From Streptomyces sp. DvalAA-14 (lineage in GTDB: Bacteria > Actinomycetota > Actinomycetes > Streptomycetales > Streptomycetaceae), in assembly GCF_900091855.1 (NCBI RefSeq), contig NZ_FMCH01000185.1:1-50457 (forward strand): 50,457 nt of DNA, given 5' to 3'. This document shows, in pieces, positions 46,332 to 50,457 of this stretch. The number at the start of each line of letters is the position of its first letter. Position 1 is the stretch's first letter. A model generated the notes under the pieces. The model did not search any database. It was not told the origin of the DNA and was given only the letters and a program-made list of their open reading frames with translations. The position numbers and the translations under genes were made by a program.

Positions 46332-47273
46332 ATGGCGATCGCCAAGGCGGAGCGGCTGATGAATCTCGCGCTGTGCCTGATGAACACCCGGCGCCCGGTG
46401 AGCAAGCGTGAGCTGCGCGCCTCCATCGAGGCCTACCACGAGGTGACCTCGGACGACTCGTTCAATCGGATGTTCGAACGGGACAAGGACGACCTGCGGG
46501 AACTCGGCCTGGTCATCGACACCGTGGAGAGCCTGGACGGCGACTACGGCTACCTCGCCCGCAGCGACCGCAACCGGCTGCCCGACATCGCGCTGGACCC
46601 CGAGGAGGCCGCCGCCCTCGGCCTGGCCGCCAAGGTCTGGCAGCAGGCCCGGCTCGCCGAGGCCGCCAGCGGCGCCCTGCAGAAGCTGCGCGCCGCCGGA
46701 GTGCCCTACGAGGCCACCAGCAGCGTGCTCGAACCCCGGATCCCCGCCCCCGAGCCGGCCTTCGAGGCGCTGATGCTGGCCACCCGCGAGCGGCGGGCCG
46801 TCGCCTTCGACTACCGCAAGGCCAACGCGGTCCGCCCCGAACCCCGGGTGGTCGAGCCCTGGGCGCTGGAGTGCTGGCGCGGCCACTGGTACGTCGCCGG
46901 GCACGACCGAGACCGCGGCGCGGTGCGGGTCTTCCGGCTGTCCCGGATCAGCGGCAAGGTCCGCGGCCGCGGCGCCTTCACCGCCGAGGTGCCCGACCAC
47001 GTCGATGTCCGCGAGGCCGTCGCCCGCTGGGCCGGCGAGGGGGTCACCGCGGCCACCGCCCGGATCCGGCTGCGCCGCGACAGCGGCTACCCGCTGCGCT
47101 CCCGGGCGGTCACCACCACCCCGGTCGACGCCGAATGGGACGAACTGGAGATCCCGTACGGCCACGGCCTCGACGCCTGGCTCGCCGAGTTCGGACCGGA
47201 CGTGGTCGTGCTGGCCCCCGAAGAGCTGCGCGGCGAGGTCCTGGAACGGCTGCGCGCGGTGGCGAAGGGCTGA
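46332..47273 (+). CDS. pafB: WYL-domain regulator PafB
   Basis: A 313-residue regulator with N-terminal winged HTH (MAIAKAERLMNLALCLMNTR and VSKRELRASIEAY) and a WYL domain (ERRAVAFDYRKANAVRPEPRVVEPWALECWRGHWYVAGHDRDRG, spread over about 155-198) plus the WCX extension. In mycobacteria PafB and PafC act together as a response activator to DNA damage, binding single-stranded DNA through WYL. It is followed 12 bases later by pafC, and the pair lies downstream of pafA as in other actinobacteria. Confidence 0.92.
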   Translation: MAIAKAERLMNLALCLMNTRRPVSKRELRASIEAYHEVTSDDSFNRMFERDKDDLRELGLVIDTVESLDGDYGYLARSDRNRLPDIALDPEEAAALGLAAKVWQQARLAEAASGALQKLRAAGVPYEATSSVLEPRIPAPEPAFEALMLATRERRAVAFDYRKANAVRPEPRVVEPWALECWRGHWYVAGHDRDRGAVRVFRLSRISGKVRGRGAFTAEVPDHVDVREAVARWAGEGVTAATARIRLRRDSGYPLRSRAVTTTPVDAEWDELEIPYGHGLDAWLAEFGPDVVVLAPEELRGEVLERLRAVAKG

Positions 47274-47285
47274 GGGGGATTCGCT

Positions 47286-48242
47286 GTGAGCAACGCGATC
47301 GATCAGACCCGCCGGATGCTGTCCCTGGTGACGTATCTGCGGGAGCGGCCCGGGGCGCGGGTCAGCGAAGTGGCGCAGGCGTTCGGGGTGACCGAGGCGG
47401 AGCTGATCGGGGACCTCAACGTGCTGCCGCTGTGCGGCACCAGCTTCCGCGGCGGCGACCTGCTGGACATCGACACCGACGGCGAACGCATCTGGTGGCA
47501 CAACCCGGGCACCGCCGACGACGTGGCGCAGCCGCTGCGGCTGGCCGCCGACGAGGCCACCGCGCTGCTGGTCGCCGCCCGCGCGGTGGCCAACCTGCCC
47601 GGCCTGCGGGACCGCGACCGGCAGGCGCTGCTGCGGGCCGGCGCCAAGCTGGAGACCGCGGCCGGCGAGGTGGCCGACTCCAGCGCCCAGCTGTCGGTGA
47701 CCTTCGAGTCCGAGGGCAGTGTCTTCGCCACCGTGGACCGGGCCATCACCGAGCGCCGGCTGCTGTGGATGCGCTACTACTCGCCGGCCCGCGACACCCT
47801 GACCGAGCGCCGGGTGGACCCGATCCGGCTGTTCACCGTCGGCCACACCTACTTCGAGGGCTGGTGCCGGCTCTCCGAGGACCACCGCACCTTCCGGCTG
47901 GACCGGGTGGCCGAGATCGAGCTGCTCGACGAGCCGTCCGACCCGCCGCGCCTGGAGCCCCGGGACCTGTCGCAGGGCCTGGTGCAGCCGGCCGGCGACG
48001 ACCCGGAAGTGGTGATCGAGGTCGGGCCCGGCGGCCGGTGGGTCGCCGAATACTATCCGCACGACAGCGCCGACGAGCTGCCCGACGGCGGCCTGCGGAT
48101 CACGCTGCGCACCCCCGATCCCGGCTCGCTGCGCCGCCTCGCGCTGCGCCTGGGCCGCGACGGCCGGATTGTCTCGCCCGCCGACCTGGCCGGTGACGCG
48201 CGTGACGCGGCGGTCAAGGCCCTGGCCGCCTACGGGGAGTGA
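47286..48242 (+). CDS. pafC: WYL-domain regulator PafC
   Basis: A 318-residue partner of PafB. Its HTH is MSNAIDQTRRMLSLVTYLRE plus VSEVAQAFGVTEAELIGDL (about 1-45), then a WYL domain: RRLLWMRYYSPARDTLTERRVDPIRL and FEGWCRLSEDHRTFRLDRV. GTG 47286 is 12 bases after pafB, indicating one operon. A zinc-ribbon gene follows after 10 bases. The heterodimer is expected to regulate recA-type promoters. Confidence 0.92.
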   Translation: MSNAIDQTRRMLSLVTYLRERPGARVSEVAQAFGVTEAELIGDLNVLPLCGTSFRGGDLLDIDTDGERIWWHNPGTADDVAQPLRLAADEATALLVAARAVANLPGLRDRDRQALLRAGAKLETAAGEVADSSAQLSVTFESEGSVFATVDRAITERRLLWMRYYSPARDTLTERRVDPIRLFTVGHTYFEGWCRLSEDHRTFRLDRVAEIELLDEPSDPPRLEPRDLSQGLVQPAGDDPEVVIEVGPGGRWVAEYYPHDSADELPDGGLRITLRTPDPGSLRRLALRLGRDGRIVSPADLAGDARDAAVKALAAYGE

Positions 48243-48252
48243 GGGAGCGACG

Positions 48253-48513
48253 ATGACGATCACCACCGCCTGCCCGCCGCAGTCCGCACCGGGTCCGGTG
48301 CTGTTCCGGGCCGGCTGCCCGCACTGCCGGGAGAACTTCGAACTCACCGCGGGCGCCCTGCGGCTGGCCATCGGCGGCTCGGCCCGCACCACCTTCTACT
48401 CCTTCAGCTGCCCCGCGTGCGGCGAGGCGGTCCGCAAGCCGGCCGGCGATCGGATCGTGGAACTCCTCACCACCGGCGGCGTCCGGACGATGCGGCTGCA
48501 CGCCGCCCGCTGA
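48253..48513 (+). CDS. Small zinc-ribbon protein
   Basis: An 86-residue protein with two CxxC knuckles, CPHC (about 23-26) and CPAC (about 54-57), which can bind one zinc. No other recognisable domain. ATG 48253 follows GGGAGCG and is 10 bases after the pafC stop, so it is probably in the pafBC operon. Function unknown; a role with PafBC is possible from position only. Confidence 0.8.
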   Translation: MTITTACPPQSAPGPVLFRAGCPHCRENFELTAGALRLAIGGSARTTFYSFSCPACGEAVRKPAGDRIVELLTTGGVRTMRLHAAR

Positions 48514-48517
48514 ACGG

Positions 48518-48523
48518 TAGGCT
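48518..48523 (+). promoter_or_regulatory. -10 box near the small membrane protein start
   Basis: TAGGCT ends 8 bases before the ATG at 48532 with no ribosome site between, again a leaderless layout. Confidence 0.4.
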
Positions 48524-48531
48524 CACGCGCC

Positions 48532-48735
48532 ATGTGGTGGCTTTTTCTGTACGTCGGCCTGTCGACCGCGGGGCTCCTGGTGCTGGGAGTGCTGGCGGTC
48601 CGGGTCTTCCTGGCGGTGGGCGAACTGTCCCGTCAGGTCGCGCTCGGCACCGAGGCGCTGACCCGGGCGGGCGAGCGGCTGAGCCGGGCCGCGACCCCGA
48701 TGGCCGAGCGGGCCGGCGAGATCTCCCGCCGCTGA
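48532..48735 (+). CDS. Small single-pass membrane protein
   Basis: A 67-residue protein: one N-terminal membrane helix (LFLYVGLSTAGLLVLGVLAV, about 4-23) and an amphipathic helical tail (ALTRAGERLSRAATPMAERA). Unknown function; its position before tatA resembles other Streptomyces. The topology loosely recalls TatA/TatB but the FGxxK motif is absent. Confidence 0.7.
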   Translation: MWWLFLYVGLSTAGLLVLGVLAVRVFLAVGELSRQVALGTEALTRAGERLSRAATPMAERAGEISRR

Positions 48736-48737
48736 GC

Positions 48738-48757
48738 CTGCCGCGCCGGCGCGGCAG
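48738..48757 (+). terminator. 20-bp perfect palindrome, hairpin before tatA
   Basis: CTGCCGCGCC joined to GGCGCGGCAG, directly after the stop of the small membrane protein gene. Confidence 0.65.
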
Positions 48758-48762
48758 GAGGG

Positions 48763-48768
48763 TAGTCT
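48763..48768 (+). promoter_or_regulatory. Candidate tatA -10 box
   Basis: TAGTCT, just after the hairpin; implies a leader of about 175 bases before the tatA ATG, whose function is not seen. Confidence 0.35.
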
Positions 48769-48950
48769 GGCCGGGCGGCCCGACCACGGAGCGCGGCGGG
48801 GGCCGCAACCGGGTGGATTCCGGAGCATTCCCCGGTGTTCACCGGTGCACGCTACGATCACAGCCTGCGTGGCCGCCGGACACCGGTCCGGCGCCGGGCA
48901 GCCGAAGACGCAAGGACCACGCCGCCCCCAGGTGAGAAGGTAGACCTTTT

Positions 48951-49235
48951 ATGCTCGGCAATCTCAAGCCCCTCGAGATCGTCCTCATCCTTCTCGTCAT
49001 CGTTGTTCTCTTCGGTGCCAAGAAGCTCCCGGACGTCGCCCGCTCGCTCGGCAAGTCGGCCCGCATCCTCAAGAGCGAGGCCAAGGCGATGAAGAACGAC
49101 GGCGGCACCCCCGCCCCCGCCGAACAGCCCGCGCAGGAGCAGGTCGCGGCCCGTACGATCCAGGCCGCGCCCGGCGACACCGCCAGCGCCCGCCCGGTCG
49201 CGGAGCCGGCCGACCGCACCACGACGCAGGCCTGA
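48951..49235 (+). CDS. tatA: Twin-arginine translocase subunit TatA
   Basis: A 94-residue TatA. Membrane helix IVLILLVIVVLFGAKKLPDVARSLG contains the family FGxxKLP motif, followed by an amphipathic helix (SARILKSEAKAMKND) and a disordered tail. ATG 48951 with AGGTGAGAAGG upstream. tatC follows after 110 bases. No tatB here; in Streptomyces tatB is elsewhere. Confidence 0.95.
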   Translation: MLGNLKPLEIVLILLVIVVLFGAKKLPDVARSLGKSARILKSEAKAMKNDGGTPAPAEQPAQEQVAARTIQAAPGDTASARPVAEPADRTTTQA

Positions 49236-49345
49236 CCCAGACCGCGATCCAGACCGGCCTGCCACCCCCGGTGTGACGGCCGCCCCCTGGTGAAGGACGA
49301 AGCCGGCGCGCGTCGCTGAGGCTGCCGTACGAGACGAGGACGTGG

Positions 49346-50278
49346 GTGCTCAAGACTGCCCGCAAGCAGGAAAGGGACCCCGAGGGGCGGATGCCTCTCG
49401 CGGACCACCTGCGTGAGCTGCGCAACCGGCTGTTCAAATCGGTCCTGGCGATCATCGTCGTGACCATCGTGGCCGCGTTCTTCTACAAGAACATCATCGA
49501 GCTGCTCCAACACCGGATTCCGACCAACGTCCGCTGTGTCAACGGCGCCGACCACCAGCCGCACGACGCCGACGCGTCCTGTGCCCAGATGACGGTCAGC
49601 GGTCTGCTGGGCGGTTTCTCGATCGCGCTGAAGGTCTCGCTGATGGCCGGCGTGGTCGTCTCGTCACCGGTCTGGCTGTACCAGCTGTGGGGTTTCCTCG
49701 CCCCGGGTCTGCACAAGAACGAGAAGCGCTACACGCTCGGCTTCGTCGGCGCCGGGGTGCCGCTGTTCCTGGCCGGTGCCTGGCTGGCGTACGAGATCCT
49801 GCCGCAGACCGCCAAGATCATGATCGGCTTCGTGCCGAACGACACCACCAACCTGCTGCCGCTGGACGACTTCCTGGACCTCGTCGTCCGCCTGATCGTC
49901 GTCTTCGGCCTCGCCTTCGAACTGCCGCTGGTGCTGGTGCTGCTGAACTTCACCGGCATCGTCACCGGCCGCCGCATGCTCGGCTGGTGGCGCGGCATGG
50001 TGATCGGCATCACCGTCTTCGCCGCGGTCGCCACCCCCACCGGCGACCCGCTGACGATGTGCCTGCTGGCCGCGCCGATCGTCTTCCTGTACTTCATGGC
50101 GATGGGGATCTGCTTCTTCAACGACTCCCGCAAGCTGCGCCGCCGCGCGGCCGACCCGGACTTCGGACTGGACCCGGACGAGGCGTCCGCGCTGAGCCAC
50201 ATCCCCGAGCAGATCTCCACCCAGCCCTTCGACGAGGGCGAGCGACACGGCGACGACGGCTACGACGACGCGACCTGA
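49346..50278 (+). CDS. tatC: Twin-arginine translocase subunit TatC
   Basis: A 310-residue six-helix membrane protein, the receptor for twin-arginine signal peptides. Conserved MPLADHLRELRNRLFKSVLA at the N-terminus and the first cytoplasmic-loop region WLYQLWGFLAPGLHKNEKRY; FELPLVLVLLNFTGIV carries the conserved Glu. GTG 49346 with GAGGA 6 bases upstream. The tail of about 50 residues is acidic. Confidence 0.96.
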   Translation: MLKTARKQERDPEGRMPLADHLRELRNRLFKSVLAIIVVTIVAAFFYKNIIELLQHRIPTNVRCVNGADHQPHDADASCAQMTVSGLLGGFSIALKVSLMAGVVVSSPVWLYQLWGFLAPGLHKNEKRYTLGFVGAGVPLFLAGAWLAYEILPQTAKIMIGFVPNDTTNLLPLDDFLDLVVRLIVVFGLAFELPLVLVLLNFTGIVTGRRMLGWWRGMVIGITVFAAVATPTGDPLTMCLLAAPIVFLYFMAMGICFFNDSRKLRRRAADPDFGLDPDEASALSHIPEQISTQPFDEGERHGDDGYDDAT

Positions 50279-50300
50279 CCGGGCCGCCACGGCGGGCTGA

Positions 50301-50321
50301 CCCCGGGCCGGGCGCCCGGGG
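50301..50321 (+). terminator. Hairpin after tatC
   Basis: CCCCGGGC (50301-50308) pairs with GCCCGGGG (50314-50321). Confidence 0.7.
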
Positions 50322-50391
50322 CCGCCGGTGCCCGACCGGGCCGCCCCCGCGCTGCTCCGCGCGGCCCTCACTCGATCGGCCGAATCCGGGA

Positions 50392-50397
50392 TAAGGT
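50392..50397 (+). promoter_or_regulatory. -10 box of the diacylglycerol-kinase-like gene
   Basis: TAAGGT ends 6 bases before the GTG at 50404, the same layout as trmI. Confidence 0.4.
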
Positions 50398-50403
50398 CCG
50401 CGC

Positions 50404-50457
50404 GTGCCCAGCGAGATCACCCTCTTCGTCAACCCCACCGCCGGCCGCGGCCGGGGC
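50404..50457 (+). CDS. Diacylglycerol/lipid kinase family protein, N-terminal fragment
   Basis: The first 18 codons only, cut by the window end: MPSEITLFVNPTAGRGRG. The NPTAGRGRG motif is the nucleotide-binding signature of the DAGK catalytic family (lipid kinases). GTG start, probably leaderless. In Streptomyces such a gene often follows tatC. The substrate cannot be judged from the fragment. Confidence 0.7.
   Translation, partial: MPSEITLFVNPTAGRGRG

Noticed and set aside
48532-48735. Small membrane protein considered as TatB
   Set aside because: It lacks the FGxxE/K-LP hinge motif of TatA/TatB and has a different tail.

Overview
The window is a GC-rich (roughly 70% or more G+C) actinobacterial chromosome segment. 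Gene content and order point to the Streptomycetaceae (Streptomyces or a near relative): a mycothiol ligase gene (mshC) beside three conserved actinobacterial genes, a gylR-glpF-glpK-glpD glycerol operon next to metH, and a complete Pup-proteasome locus followed by FKBP, pafBC and tatAC genes. GTG starts, GGAGG-type ribosome sites, TANNNT -10 boxes and apparent leaderless starts fit the same group. I saw no tRNA, rRNA, insertion sequence, prophage or CRISPR.

Layout. 0-3 kb: an aldo/keto reductase, an F420-type luciferase-like oxidoreductase and an unrecognised protein. 3-7.9 kb: the conserved trio phosphomutase (MSMEG_4193 type), DUF3090 and PI-kinase-like (SCO1664 type), then mshC, with a convergent PAC2-family gene. 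8.2-16.9 kb: a catabolic cluster for L-fucose or a related 6-deoxy sugar. It has L-fuconate dehydratase, an SDR dehydrogenase, a three-part sugar ABC importer, an aldose dehydrogenase, a lactonase and a divergent GntR/FadR repressor. I find a shared 15-bp operator at both promoters. This cluster looks inserted between genes that are neighbours in Streptomyces coelicolor. 17.1-17.9 kb: a lincosamide-nucleotidyltransferase-like gene. 17.9-22.9 kb: glpD, glpK, glpF and gylR on the minus strand, with two copies of a near-identical GylR-type palindrome. 23-29.5 kb: metH, a HAD phosphatase and a solitary oligopeptide-type binding lipoprotein.

29.5-34.8 kb: an orphan NarL-type regulator, a frameshifted RecB-like nuclease, a site-2 protease, TrmI methyltransferase, a secreted protein and a ferredoxin. 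34.9-44.7 kb: the proteasome locus arc (mpa), dop, pup, prcB, prcA, then a LacI/MFS pair (the transporter is frameshifted), then pafA. Hairpins and repeated TAGGGT boxes suggest this locus is read as several transcripts. 44.7-50.3 kb: two FKBP isomerases, pafB, pafC, a small zinc-ribbon protein, a small membrane protein, tatA and tatC. The window ends in the first 18 codons of a diacylglycerol-kinase-like gene.

How they work together: ARC unfolds pupylated proteins and feeds them to PrcAB. PafA attaches Pup and Dop removes it. PafBC regulates the DNA-damage response in mycobacteria. MshC makes the cysteine-adding step of mycothiol. The glycerol operon and fucose cluster each carry their own repressor and operators. 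The least understood conserved system here is the phosphomutase/DUF3090/kinase-like trio beside mshC.
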